From positions 1 through 64,000 of the forward strand of contig JAJDAC010000045.1 in assembly GCA_029262065.1 (NCBI GenBank): a stretch of 64,000 nt of DNA. Reading direction: 5' to 3'. The DNA comes from Candidatus Krumholzibacteriota bacterium. Its GTDB lineage: Bacteria > Krumholzibacteriota > Krumholzibacteriia > JAJRXK01. The translations under genes were made by a program, and so were the position numbers. Under the pieces are notes generated by a model, which worked only from the letters and a program-made list of their open reading frames with translations, made no database searches and was not told the DNA's origin. Of this stretch, positions 16,504 to 25,289 are shown in pieces; positions within the stretch are counted from its first letter, which is position 1, and every line of letters begins with the position of its first letter.

Positions 16504-17705
16504 AGTTGGATCTGCTCGACCGCGAGTTCCGTCTGACGTTCTGCACCAACGTGCTGCCGGATACCGAGCCCGATGCCATCGTTCGTCGATTGCAGGAAGT
16601 GGCGCCGGCATCGGCCAGCGCGTCGCTTGGCTTCGGCCTTTGGTTGTCCGCATCCACCGCGCATGCATTGCAGCAGGGGACCGCGGCCGCGGACTTTCAT
16701 GCCCGCCTGGCCGCGGCGGGGTACCATGTGTTTACGTTGAATGGGTTTCCGTACGGCGACTTCCATCAAGACGTGGTGAAGGAGGCCGTGTTTCGTCCCA
16801 CCTGGGCCGAGCCCGAGCGCCTGGCCTACACGTTGGCGTTGGGCGAACTGTTGGCGGGTTGGATGCCCGCCGGCGAGACGGGTTCCATCAGTACCCTGGC
16901 CGGGGGCTACAAGCGCCTGGACACGAAAGCTTCGTTCTCTCCGCGCTGCGGCGGCGCGCTGGTCAAGCTGGCCCTGGCTTGGCGCGAGGTTGAGGATCGA
17001 ACCGGAGTGCGGCTGGTTCTGGGGCTCGAACCGGAACCGCGGTGCACCCTGGAGACGACGTCGGAAGTCGTGGATTTCTTCGAGACCCACGTGCTGGGCC
17101 CGGCGGGTCGAATGGTTGGTCAGGCGTCGGGCGTGAGCGGAACGCAACTGGAAGAACTGGTTCGCCGCCACGTGGGCGTCTGCTACGACGCCTGTCATCA
17201 GGCCGTGGAATTCGAAGAGCCGGTGGCGGCCCTGGATCGGCTGAAACGTCATGGGATTTGTCTGGCCAAGTTGCAGATCACGAACGCACTCGAGGTGCGT
17301 CAACCGTATCTGTCCGATACCCGCGAGCGACTGCAGGCATTTGCCGAGCCGCGCTATCTGCACCAGGTCTCGCGCCAGACCGAACACGGGGTGGACCTGT
17401 GCGACGATCTGTCGGTGGTGCTCGCGCACGATGACCCGGACTGGTGGGACGCCGACCTGTGGCGGATTCACTTCCACGTGCCTGTACACCGCGACGAAGT
17501 CTCGCAATTCCACACCACCCGCGATGATCTGGTGGCGTGCATGCGCAAGGTGCTCCACGACGACCTCACGCGGCATCTGGAAGTGGAAACCTACACCTGG
17601 GGCGTGTTGCCCGGCGAAGCCGAAGATCTGGCCGCGGGCTTGGCGGCCGAAATGGAGTGGACCGAACGCACCCTGACCGACCTCGCCAACGAGCCATCCG
17701 ATTGA
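16500..17705 (+). CDS. eboE: EboE-like metabolite traffic protein (TIM-barrel)
   Basis: The product is 401 residues with a xylose-isomerase-like TIM barrel and no signal peptide. The opening LTFCTNVLPDTEPDAI, then FTLNGFPYGDFHQDVVKEAV and GSISTLAGGYKR, match EboE. In the ebo clusters of cyanobacteria and Bacteroidota this protein helps move metabolite precursors to the periplasm. The catalytic role is unknown. Its ATG overlaps the stop of the alkaline-phosphatase-like gene (ATGA). The remaining ebo genes (UbiA-like, dehydroquinate synthase-like, TatD-like) are not here, but pairing with an envelope phospho-transfer enzyme echoes the full cluster. Confidence 0.8.
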   Translation: MKLDLLDREFRLTFCTNVLPDTEPDAIVRRLQEVAPASASASLGFGLWLSASTAHALQQGTAAADFHARLAAAGYHVFTLNGFPYGDFHQDVVKEAVFRPTWAEPERLAYTLALGELLAGWMPAGETGSISTLAGGYKRLDTKASFSPRCGGALVKLALAWREVEDRTGVRLVLGLEPEPRCTLETTSEVVDFFETHVLGPAGRMVGQASGVSGTQLEELVRRHVGVCYDACHQAVEFEEPVAALDRLKRHGICLAKLQITNALEVRQPYLSDTRERLQAFAEPRYLHQVSRQTEHGVDLCDDLSVVLAHDDPDWWDADLWRIHFHVPVHRDEVSQFHTTRDDLVACMRKVLHDDLTRHLEVETYTWGVLPGEAEDLAAGLAAEMEWTERTLTDLANEPSD

Positions 17706-17713
17706 GTATTGGC

Positions 17714-19228
17714 ATGAACGCTGACGCTGCAACCGACAGGGGTTCGGGTGTGAGCATACCCATGAAACTGTGGCCGGTAGTGGTCGGTGCCGCGTTGTTG
17801 CGCCTGTTCGCGGTGCGTGCGTCGGCGCCCACCGACGATGCGTTCATCACCTTTCGCTACGCCCACAATCTCGCGCACGGTCTGGGGTTCGTGTTCAACG
17901 AAGGCGAACGGGTGTTGGGTACGACCACACCGCTGTTTACGTTGTTGCTTACGCCGTTGGCCGCGGTAGGACTGCCGTTGCCCGAGGTCAGCGGGTTTCT
18001 GGCCATCGTGTTCGATTGTCTGACCGTGACCACCATCTACTATCTACTCGAACGCGACGCTGGCGCACCCGCGGCCTGGATTGCGGCCACCGCGTACGCC
18101 ACGTCGTACGCATCGATCGTGGCCTGCGGTTTCGGAATGGAGACGCAGTTCTTCATGATGTGGGTGGTGCTGGCGTTCGCCCTGTGGCGGCGTGACCGGA
18201 CCCACGCCGCTGCCTTCGCTGCGGGCATGGCTATTCTCACGCGACCTGAAGGCTTGTTCGTGGCCGGAATTCTTGGCGTGGCCGCACTTGCCGCGGGGCG
18301 ACCGTGGCGCCGGCATCTGGGCGCGCTGATGGTAGTGGTGGCGGTCGTACTACCGTGGGTGGCGTTTGCCACGGTGTACTTCGGCTCGCCCCTTCCCAAC
18401 TCGGCCGTGGCCAAGTCGGTGCAGGGAAGCATCGACGCCGCCCGCTGGTGGGAGTTTTTCGTGGCGCGCAATCCGCTCGTCATGCTGGTGTGGCTGGGCG
18501 CGCTGGGTGCGTTGGTGTGGTCCGCCACGTCGCGCCGCCCGGCGGTCTGGTTGTTGGGCGGCTGGTTGCTGATCTATCCGGCTTTTTTCCTGGTGGGCCG
18601 TCCCTCGTTCCTGGGCGCTTGGTATTTCGCGCCGCTTACCCTGGCGCTATGGCCGTTGGCCGGGCTGTTCGTCCACGGGTTGCTCGAGCGATGGTTCAAG
18701 ACCCCGCGCATGGCGTTGAGCGTGGGTCTCACGCTGTGGTTGCTGATGGTGGGGGCGAGCTTGCCGCGCGCGTTGGGTACCACGCGCTGGTTCGCGCAGG
18801 TGGTGGATGAGGTCTACGAGCCCCTGGCTGCGTTCGTCGACGAACAGGCGGCCATCGGCGACGTCATACACGCTTCGGATATCGGATACCTGGGCTACCG
18901 CACGCAGCGACGGTTGCTCGACGCGGCCGCGTTGGTGTCGCCCATGGTGTGGCAGTACTACCTCGACCACGCCGACGACCCCAACCGGGACGTCTTGTTG
19001 GTGTTGCGGGAAAACCCTGACTGGGTCGTCCTGCCCGTGAAGAACGGAATCCATTCCCGCTTCGAAGCCAGTCCGTTCTCGCAGCGCTACCAGGCGCTCC
19101 GACGTTTCCAGGTCGAGGGAGAAACCGCGCTTCCCCCGTTCGACGATCCGTCGGAACGGTACGCCCAAGACGGCCGGTACATGGCCGACTTCATCGTCTA
19201 CCGACGGGTGGCTACTGAGCCTCGGTGA
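17714..19228 (+). CDS. GT-C type polytopic glycosyltransferase
   Basis: The product is 504 residues with about ten hydrophobic segments. Near the N-terminus, PTDDAFITFRYAHNLAHGLG is the acidic first-loop motif of GT-C enzymes (GT39/GT87/AftB-like) that use lipid-linked sugars and work on the periplasmic face. A soluble C-terminal domain follows (~380-504). The acceptor cannot be told from sequence. I chose the ATG at 17714; a TTG at 17703 that overlaps the eboE stop and an ATG at 17762 are alternatives. It is probably cotranscribed with eboE, and its 3' end overlaps the convergent lipoprotein gene by 17 bases. Confidence 0.75.
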   Translation: MNADAATDRGSGVSIPMKLWPVVVGAALLRLFAVRASAPTDDAFITFRYAHNLAHGLGFVFNEGERVLGTTTPLFTLLLTPLAAVGLPLPEVSGFLAIVFDCLTVTTIYYLLERDAGAPAAWIAATAYATSYASIVACGFGMETQFFMMWVVLAFALWRRDRTHAAAFAAGMAILTRPEGLFVAGILGVAALAAGRPWRRHLGALMVVVAVVLPWVAFATVYFGSPLPNSAVAKSVQGSIDAARWWEFFVARNPLVMLVWLGALGALVWSATSRRPAVWLLGGWLLIYPAFFLVGRPSFLGAWYFAPLTLALWPLAGLFVHGLLERWFKTPRMALSVGLTLWLLMVGASLPRALGTTRWFAQVVDEVYEPLAAFVDEQAAIGDVIHASDIGYLGYRTQRRLLDAAALVSPMVWQYYLDHADDPNRDVLLVLRENPDWVVLPVKNGIHSRFEASPFSQRYQALRRFQVEGETALPPFDDPSERYAQDGRYMADFIVYRRVATEPR

Positions 19229-20453
19229 ACTCCGCTCGAACGGTCATACCGTTCGATGAGGTTTCGATACGCGCGGTACCCTCGACGAACTCACGCGAAA
19301 AGATCTTGCCCCCGGTGGGTTTGTCTTCCACCAGCATGGGCCCGATGGGGGTGGACGCGGGCGGCGCCAGTACGTCGCGCCCGACGAACCCATTCAGGTC
19401 GGTAAGCACGTAGGGTTGACCCAACAGCATCGAAGCGATGCGGCAGAAGGTGCTGCGACGCCCGTTCCGGTCCCACAGCAAGCTGAACGTGTTGCCGCGC
19501 GCGGGTCCGAGCCACCCTGGTTCCAGGTGCTCCTGCAGAAGCGCCATCGCCTCTTCGTCGCTGTAGCCCCATACCGTGGTGGGAAACGACTCGTAGGCGA
19601 TGCCGGTGGTGAAGCCGGCGATATCCGCATCGAAATGTGGCAGGCGCCCGTTCACGATCTGGATCAGCCCGGGCCCGAAGCGCAGTTTCCATTGAGCGAG
19701 CAGTTGGTGTTGCCACTGTACCCACGCCACGTTTTCATCGGGGTCGTCGCGCGTTCCGATACCGTCGCCATCCATGTCTACTTCACCCACGTTGGGTTCG
19801 TCTTCCTGGCCCGGGTAGAGGTGGGGAAATGCGGACATGTAGTCGTGGAATACGCCGTCGAGGATGTCGGGGTACAACAGGGCCTGGGCGGCGATGACGT
19901 CCATCATGCGATTCAGCAGGCTCTCTTTGAAACCGCCGCGGGTCCACGGATTCACCATGGGCGCCCCGTCCCACATGAGGGGTTCGGCGCCGGTGGTCGT
20001 GGTCATGCGGTGCGGCTGCATGAGGTCGAAGATGGGTCCGATGATGGGAAACCGTTCGCGTTGGTTCGCGGTGTTCCACGATTGGTCCACACTGAGCACC
20101 GAGAACATGCCAATGACCAACAGGTCCGGGTTCAGTTGTCGTAGCCGCCGAATGGCCGTGGCGCCTTCTTCGGACAGACTCAAACGCAACGGCAATATGA
20201 CCATGGGCGAGCTGGCCATCTCGGCCAGTTGGGTCTCATCGTAGGTTGCCAGGAGCAGACTGCGGTCCATCCAAGCCTGGGCCGGAAGCGGTAACGTGGC
20301 CGCGGCGTTGGTGGGAATCTGGGGTCCCATGACCGGTTCGTAGACAGCGGGTTCGTCGTCGCTGCCGAGCGGTATTTCGCAGGCGGCGAGACTCATGCAG
20401 ACTGCGACGGCGCACAGCGTGACGAGACGCAAGGAGCGCGGTTGGCGAAGCAT
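19212..20453 (-). CDS. Putative glycoside-hydrolase-like lipoprotein
   Basis: The product is 413 residues. A lipoprotein signal ends at LAAC (Cys25). The rest resembles the putative-glycoside-hydrolase TIM barrels that read surface polysaccharides: strand-end motifs such as VIGMFSVLS, DGVFHDYMSA and TGIAYESFPTT with acidic residues, and a calcium-type loop DMDGDGIGTRDD. I cannot identify a substrate or catalytic pair with certainty. The ATG at 20453 is preferred over the longer frame because it begins the signal peptide and AGAGG precedes it. Confidence 0.6.
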   Translation of the reverse strand: MLRQPRSLRLVTLCAVAVCMSLAACEIPLGSDDEPAVYEPVMGPQIPTNAAATLPLPAQAWMDRSLLLATYDETQLAEMASSPMVILPLRLSLSEEGATAIRRLRQLNPDLLVIGMFSVLSVDQSWNTANQRERFPIIGPIFDLMQPHRMTTTTGAEPLMWDGAPMVNPWTRGGFKESLLNRMMDVIAAQALLYPDILDGVFHDYMSAFPHLYPGQEDEPNVGEVDMDGDGIGTRDDPDENVAWVQWQHQLLAQWKLRFGPGLIQIVNGRLPHFDADIAGFTTGIAYESFPTTVWGYSDEEAMALLQEHLEPGWLGPARGNTFSLLWDRNGRRSTFCRIASMLLGQPYVLTDLNGFVGRDVLAPPASTPIGPMLVEDKPTGGKIFSREFVEGTARIETSSNGMTVRAEFTEAQ

Positions 20454-20602
20454 TTCGCACCTCTGGGGGTCGTGTATGTCTGGACCCAATTACCGTCGCG
20501 AGGTATCCCGGGGAATCACGGGACGCGGCGAGGCACAAGGCTTCGCCGGCTGCCCACAGGCAGTGCACGTGGCGCACCACCCGGCCCGTTTGGTTCAATG
20601 CG

Positions 20603-21001
20603 TCAGCGCGGAAACGGCTTGCGCCCGCGGTACCCAGCGTCCACCGCGTGGTACCACTCCAGGCGATCACCGTCGCCCAGCTCCCAGCACAGGAAAACCT
20701 CAGCCCCGTCGTACATGGTGGGAAAGTCGACGAGTCCCCGCCCGATATCCTGAATGACGATACCGGCGTTCTGGATGCGCCCCAGCGCACCATCGAGTTC
20801 GCGGTCGCGCGAAAAATACGTGGTGGTGTCGATGCCGCCACCGTTGCCGCGGTGTTCCACGCTTGCACCCAACGCGTGCACGCTTCCCTGCACTCCTTCG
20901 AGGATATCGTGAATGGTGCCGAACAGCTCGCGTAGCTGCGGAATCCATCCGTCGGCCTCGTCCGGCGTGAAGTGCTTGGAAAACAGGTTCTCTTTGCCCA
21001 T
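20603..21001 (-). CDS. DUF2203 family protein
   Basis: The product is 132 residues. The opening FSKHFTPDEADGWIPQLREL, the helical middle, and the C-terminal GLVDFPTMYDGAEVFLCWEL with EWYHAVDAGYRGRKP are the DUF2203 signature. The family is small, cytoplasmic and of unknown function. Compared with typical members it carries an extra HRGNGGGIDTTTYFS loop in the middle. It lies upstream of the lipoprotein gene on the same strand, 149 bp apart, and divergent from the EamA transporter. Confidence 0.8.
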   Translation of the reverse strand: MGKENLFSKHFTPDEADGWIPQLRELFGTIHDILEGVQGSVHALGASVEHRGNGGGIDTTTYFSRDRELDGALGRIQNAGIVIQDIGRGLVDFPTMYDGAEVFLCWELGDGDRLEWYHAVDAGYRGRKPFPR

Positions 21002-21081
21002 GATGACGTGCTCGGTGGGAATTGCGGGCCCGGCCTCGAACTCTCATGTGAACATACACCGACCGGGGGAGCAGTCCCAGC

Positions 21082-21975
21082 GTGAACGATCGGCTTCAGC
21101 CCCGACACCGGGCCGACCTGGCGATGGTGGGCGTGTCGCTGTTGTGGGGGATTACCTTCCCTCTCATTCGTACCGCGGTCGAGGAACTGAGTCCCTACTC
21201 GTTCGTGGCCTACCGGTTCGGGTTGGCGACGCTGGCCTTTCTGCCCCTGGTCGTCCTTAGCCAGGGGGCTCGACGCGGTATTCGGGCCGCACTTTGGCCA
21301 GGGTTGTACCTGGGCGCGTTGGCGTGGGCCAGCTACCTCGCGCAAACCATCGGACTGCAGACAGTACCGGCGGGCCGGGCCGCGTTCATCACTGGTACCA
21401 GCGTAATCATGGTTCCCCTGCTCTCGCCGTTGTTCGCGGCCGGTCGCCCGGCTCGCGTTGACCTGGTGGCGGCACTGATCGCCCTGTCGGGCCTGTACCT
21501 CCTTACATCGGCTCCCGGCACGTTCTCCATATCTCCGGGCGACCTGTGGGTCCTGGCCTGCGCCGCGTTGTACGCGGTGTATATCCACGCTCTGCAAAAG
21601 GTGTTGCGTCGACCGCTGCACGGAACGTCGCTGGCATTCGTGCAGGTCGCGGCCATCGCGGCCTGCGGTTGGGTGGTTGTGCCCTGGAAGGGATTACAAG
21701 GCCTGGGGACCATCAGTAGTGACACCTGGACGGCACTGGTGGTATGCGCACTGTTGGCCACCGTGGGTACGTTCTGGCTGCAGACGCGTTTCCAGCGTCA
21801 GACCACGCCCGAGCGCGTGGCCCTGATCTTTTCGCTCGAACCGGTGTTCGCCACCTTGTTCTCGTACTGGTTGCTGGGCGAGACGCTCACCAAGTTGGGA
21901 GCGTTGGGGGCGGCGTTGATTCTTCTGGCCGTGATCGGTGTGGAGTGGTGGGCCCGTCGAGGCGACACAGACTAG
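21082..21975 (+). CDS. EamA/DMT-superfamily transporter
   Basis: The product is 297 residues with ten predicted membrane segments in two repeats, each starting with an EamA signature (LLWGITFPLIRTAVEEL and, in the second half, LFSYWLLGETLTKLGALGAA). It probably exports or takes up small metabolites such as amino acids or nucleobases; the substrate is not predictable. The start is GTG at 21082 after a GGGGGAG. The last codons and the stop lie inside a 19-base tandem repeat. Confidence 0.87.
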   Translation: MNDRLQPRHRADLAMVGVSLLWGITFPLIRTAVEELSPYSFVAYRFGLATLAFLPLVVLSQGARRGIRAALWPGLYLGALAWASYLAQTIGLQTVPAGRAAFITGTSVIMVPLLSPLFAAGRPARVDLVAALIALSGLYLLTSAPGTFSISPGDLWVLACAALYAVYIHALQKVLRRPLHGTSLAFVQVAAIAACGWVVVPWKGLQGLGTISSDTWTALVVCALLATVGTFWLQTRFQRQTTPERVALIFSLEPVFATLFSYWLLGETLTKLGALGAALILLAVIGVEWWARRGDTD

Positions 21976-22010
21976 TCGAGACGACACAGGCTAGTCGACA
22001 CGACTCAGGC
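21959..22010. repeat. 19-bp tandem repeat across two convergent gene ends
   Basis: About 2.7 copies of a 19-base unit (GAGRCGACACAGRCTAGTC) run from 21959. Copies 1 and 2 differ at two positions; the third is partial and diverged. The array contains the stop codons of both eamA (21973-21975) and the fakAB fusion (22005-22007). Confidence 0.7.
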
Positions 22011-23831
22011 CAGGAGCGGATCGTCGTCTTCCACCAGCTGATAGAACACACCCCACACGCCTGGCCCCAGATGCGCGCCTACCGTGCCGGTAATGGAAGA
22101 GTGCACCAGATCGACCACGTCGCAACGTTGACGCAGGTTGGACTCGATGTCTTCGAGCTGTCCGTCCGACGCGTATTCCACCAGGCCCAATCGCACGCGG
22201 CTTCCGTCGGGGATTCTACTCTTGAGCAATTGGTTGATCTTGCGGGCCGCGCCGTCGTTGCCACGGGCGCGCGCCAGCGATCGGACCTGGCCGTCCTCGA
22301 AGGTGAGAATCGGTCGTTGGCCGGTGACCGATCCGAAGAGTTCCTTGGCGCGACCGATGCGGCCGCCGCGGCGGAGATACTTCAAGGTGGCCGGAGTGAA
22401 TACGCAACCGGTGGCCCGGCGCCACCGATCGAGCCATTCCAGGATATGGTTGGTGGAAGCTCCACGCTGAGCCAGGCGGGCGGCGCAGATGGCCATGAGT
22501 CCTTCGCCCAGACTCGCGGTCTCACAGTCGAATACCTCGACGCGCGGTTGACGGGCCAGCCCCATCGCGCTGAGCGCCGATCGATAGGTACCCGAGAGGG
22601 CGCCGCTGACCGTGCATACCACGACCTCGCGGTCGTTCCGGAGTCGTTCGAGGGCCTCCACGAACGCTCGCGGGGCGGGTTGGCTCGTGCTGGGAAATTT
22701 GTCGTCGCGCTGTAGTCGTTCGTAGAACTCCGGCGTGGAGAGGTCGACCTGATCGCGAAACACGCGGTCACCGAACAACACCTGCAGCGGCACCAGTTCA
22801 ATGCCCAGCTCCTGCCGTAGGTCGGTGGGAATATCGCCAACCGAGTCGCATACGATGGCGACCGACGTGTCCTGCTCGGCCAACGGAACAAGGGGCAGTT
22901 GAGCGTTGTCGCGGTCGTCGCGTTGCTGCTGCATGTCATCGACTTTGCGTTCTTCGATCGTGCCCAGGGTGCTCGCCAGTTTGAGGATCTCATCGGGATG
23001 ATCGGTATGGACGTGTAGCTTGAACACGCTTCCGGTGGTGGCCACCATCAGACAACTGCCGCGTCCGTGAAATCGCGCGCGTAGCACTTCCGATTCGAAC
23101 CCCGATCCCCGCACCACCAACTCGGTACAGAAACGGTCGGTCAGTTCGCCGACTTCCATGGGCGGGTGGGCGACGGCGGCGTGGATATCCTCTTCATCGA
23201 ACTCGGGTGGCGGCTGCCCCGTGATATCGCGATGGATTCCCTTCAGGAAGTTCACGTATCCCTGGGCGCCGGCATCGACGACCTGCGCATCGCGTAGTGC
23301 GCGCAACATCTCGGGTGTGCGTGCCAGCGCGCGTTCTGCCTCCTGCAGAATTGTCTCGATGAAGCTCGCCAGGTCCATGCGCCGGGTGGCTGCGCGCTTG
23401 GCCGCTTCGCTGGTGGCGCGCATGACCGTCAGGATGGTGCCTTCCACTGGCTTCTCGATGGCGTTGTAGACGGCGTCGGTCGCATTGGAAAGGGCCTGCG
23501 CCAGGTCGCTGGTGGAGGCATGGGCGTGACGGTCCAGAGCGTTCGAGAGACCAAGGAACCAATGCGCCAGGATGATGCCGCTGTTTCCCTTCGCACCCAG
23601 AATGCTGGCTTCGGCGACCTGGGCCAGGACGCGAGAGAGATTGCGGTCATCGGTGTGACGAATGGCCGCGGCTGTGGCCGATAGCGACAGGGCCATGTTG
23701 GTGCCGGTGTCGCCATCGGGCACGGGGAACACGTTGATCATGTTCAGGTGCGCACGGGTGTGCCGCACCCAGTCGGCGCCTGCGATCACCGCTCGGCGGA
23801 AGATCGCGCCGTCAATGTCTTGGATGGCCAT
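22005..23831 (-). CDS. Fused fatty acid kinase: DAK2 (FakA-like) plus DegV (FakB-like)
   Basis: The product is 608 residues. Residues 1-~210 are a DAK2 kinase domain with the Mg-ATP motif NVFPVPDGDTGTNM (Asp39, Asp41) and GAKGNSGIILA. A FakA-type middle domain follows (~215-310, with His in FKLHVHTD). Residues ~325-608 are a DegV domain (VCDSVGDIPTDL; FPSTSQPAP; CTVSGALSGTYRSAL; LKYLRRGGRIGR) that binds a fatty acid. In Firmicutes, FakA and FakB are separate; together they phosphorylate free fatty acids for phospholipid synthesis. Here kinase and carrier are one chain. The start ATG lies six bases after a candidate -10, so the message may be leaderless. Confidence 0.9.
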   Translation of the reverse strand: MAIQDIDGAIFRRAVIAGADWVRHTRAHLNMINVFPVPDGDTGTNMALSLSATAAAIRHTDDRNLSRVLAQVAEASILGAKGNSGIILAHWFLGLSNALDRHAHASTSDLAQALSNATDAVYNAIEKPVEGTILTVMRATSEAAKRAATRRMDLASFIETILQEAERALARTPEMLRALRDAQVVDAGAQGYVNFLKGIHRDITGQPPPEFDEEDIHAAVAHPPMEVGELTDRFCTELVVRGSGFESEVLRARFHGRGSCLMVATTGSVFKLHVHTDHPDEILKLASTLGTIEERKVDDMQQQRDDRDNAQLPLVPLAEQDTSVAIVCDSVGDIPTDLRQELGIELVPLQVLFGDRVFRDQVDLSTPEFYERLQRDDKFPSTSQPAPRAFVEALERLRNDREVVVCTVSGALSGTYRSALSAMGLARQPRVEVFDCETASLGEGLMAICAARLAQRGASTNHILEWLDRWRRATGCVFTPATLKYLRRGGRIGRAKELFGSVTGQRPILTFEDGQVRSLARARGNDGAARKINQLLKSRIPDGSRVRLGLVEYASDGQLEDIESNLRQRCDVVDLVHSSITGTVGAHLGPGVWGVFYQLVEDDDPLLA

Positions 23832-23837
23832 GTCTTG

Positions 23838-23866
23838 ACTGTAAAGGGTTGCCAGTATTGTGACAA
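23838..23866 (-). promoter_or_regulatory. Candidate promoter for the fakAB fusion, possibly leaderless
   Basis: On the minus strand TTGTCA (23861-23866), 17 bases, then TACAGT (23838-23843). The ATG at 23831 follows the -10 by six bases, so transcription would start at or next to the start codon. Confidence 0.45.
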
Positions 23867-23954
23867 GCAGGGTGGTCCGGGGGGTTGGCGGGCGCCAGAG
23901 GGCGCGCTATCATCATGGTCGGCGCTCGTTGTCTTCCGAAAGGCTGGGTATCAC

Positions 23955-24791
23955 ATGTTCGCCGATGCCACCCGGGAACGCTTTACCTCCATGGTGTCGC
24001 TCAACGACGACGACATCGATCTGTTGGCCGCCACGTTTCTGGTGGCCAAAGAGGAGTATCCGCGGCTCTCGGTGGCCGAGGAAGTGGCCCGCGTAGAGGA
24101 GTTCGCCGATCGCCTCATAGCAGAGGTGGCGGGCAGCTCCGATTTCTTCCACGGCATCTACGCCATCAACAAGGTGCTGTTCGAGGAACTGCACTTCCGC
24201 GGCAACGTGGAGGACTACGAGGACCCCGCCAACAGCATGCTCAATCGCGTGCTCGACCGACGCACGGGGATCCCCATCACGCTTTCCATCTTGTACTTCG
24301 AGGTGGCTCAGCGCCTGGGGTTTCGGGCGAGCGGTGTGAATTTCCCGGGCCATTTCATCGTGCGCTTCGATGACGACTGGGGGACCACGTTCGTGGATCC
24401 TTTCTACCAGGGGCGGGTTCTGCTGAAGCAGGACCTGCAACGACGATTGGTTCGCGCCCTGGGCAAGGGCGCGCCGTGGAAGTCCGAATACCTCGAACCG
24501 GCCGCCAATCGTCAGATTCTCACGCGTTTGCTGTATAACCTGAAGCGCGTGTATCTGCGCACATCGGACCTCGAGCGGGCGTTGATGGCGGCCGAACGTC
24601 TGGTCATCCTCAACCCCAACGTGCCGCGGGAACGCCGCGACCGGGGCCTGCTCTACGGTCAGACCGGCCATCGGGAAGTGGCCATCGCCGACCTCCAGGA
24701 GTATCTCGATCTGGTACCCGACGCGCGCGATGCCCCCCGCATTCGGCGCGTATTGAAGGGGCTGCTCCGCAGCCGCGCCAACGAGGCCTGA
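23955..24791 (+). CDS. SirB1/transglutaminase-like family protein with TPR tail
   Basis: The product is 278 residues. The N-terminal ~180 residues match the SirB1-type transglutaminase-like domain (INKVLFEELHFRGNVEDYEDPANSMLN; RTGIPITLSILYFEVAQRLG; GVNFPGHFIVRF). The C-terminal ~90 residues are TPR-like (QILTRLLYNLKRVYLRTSDL; LILNPNVPRERRDRGLL). No catalytic cysteine is obvious, as usual for this subgroup. Function unknown; cytoplasmic. I chose the ATG at 23955, where similarity begins. It is followed 24 bp later by the phosphatase gene, probably in one transcript. Confidence 0.8.
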   Translation: MFADATRERFTSMVSLNDDDIDLLAATFLVAKEEYPRLSVAEEVARVEEFADRLIAEVAGSSDFFHGIYAINKVLFEELHFRGNVEDYEDPANSMLNRVLDRRTGIPITLSILYFEVAQRLGFRASGVNFPGHFIVRFDDDWGTTFVDPFYQGRVLLKQDLQRRLVRALGKGAPWKSEYLEPAANRQILTRLLYNLKRVYLRTSDLERALMAAERLVILNPNVPRERRDRGLLYGQTGHREVAIADLQEYLDLVPDARDAPRIRRVLKGLLRSRANEA

Positions 24792-24815
24792 CGGCCGGGA
24801 CCCGGAGATACTTCC

Positions 24816-25289
24816 TTGAAGATCCTCTTCGTCTGCTACGCCAATGCCTGCCGCAGTCAGATCGCCGAGGCCTACGGGCGTTGGCGTGCGCCCGAGGGCG
24901 TGGAAATCCAGAGCGCGGGCCTGATCGCCGCCGGGGTCTGGCCGCTGGCCCGCCGGGCGGCCGAAGACCGTGGGCTGACCATGGACGGCCAGTGGAGCAA
25001 GACACTGGACGAGGTCTCGGACCAGGACTTCGACCTGATCGTGAGCCTGAGCGGCAAGGCCCGGCCGCACTGCGACAACCTGGCCACGAAAATAGCCGAT
25101 AGGACGGCGAAAAGACCGCGAAGAGAGCACTGGCCGATCCTGGATCCGGCGGGAGTCACCGGTACTGACGAGCAGCTTCGCGAAGTTTTCGCCCTGTGCG
25201 TGGAGGACATCGCCGAAGAGGTGGATGTGCTTTATTCCCAACTGTTTCCAGATACGCCGGTACCATCGGCCCCGGCCCGCGGCTCCTGA
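24816..25289 (+). CDS. Low-molecular-weight protein tyrosine phosphatase / ArsC-type protein
   Basis: The product is 157 residues. The P-loop CX5R is Cys7-YANAC-Arg13 followed by Ser, at the N-terminus as in the LMW-PTP fold, and a later DPAG supplies the general acid Asp. The family dephosphorylates tyrosines or, in its ArsC branch, reduces arsenate with additional cysteines. Cys12 within the P-loop is seen in both, and no arsenic genes are adjacent, so the substrate stays open. The start is TTG at 24816, preceded by GGAG. Confidence 0.82.
   Translation: MKILFVCYANACRSQIAEAYGRWRAPEGVEIQSAGLIAAGVWPLARRAAEDRGLTMDGQWSKTLDEVSDQDFDLIVSLSGKARPHCDNLATKIADRTAKRPRREHWPILDPAGVTGTDEQLREVFALCVEDIAEEVDVLYSQLFPDTPVPSAPARGS

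Noticed and set aside
16146-17732. 528-codon minus-strand frame opposite eboE
   Set aside because: EboE is well supported on the plus strand; the antisense frame has no features.
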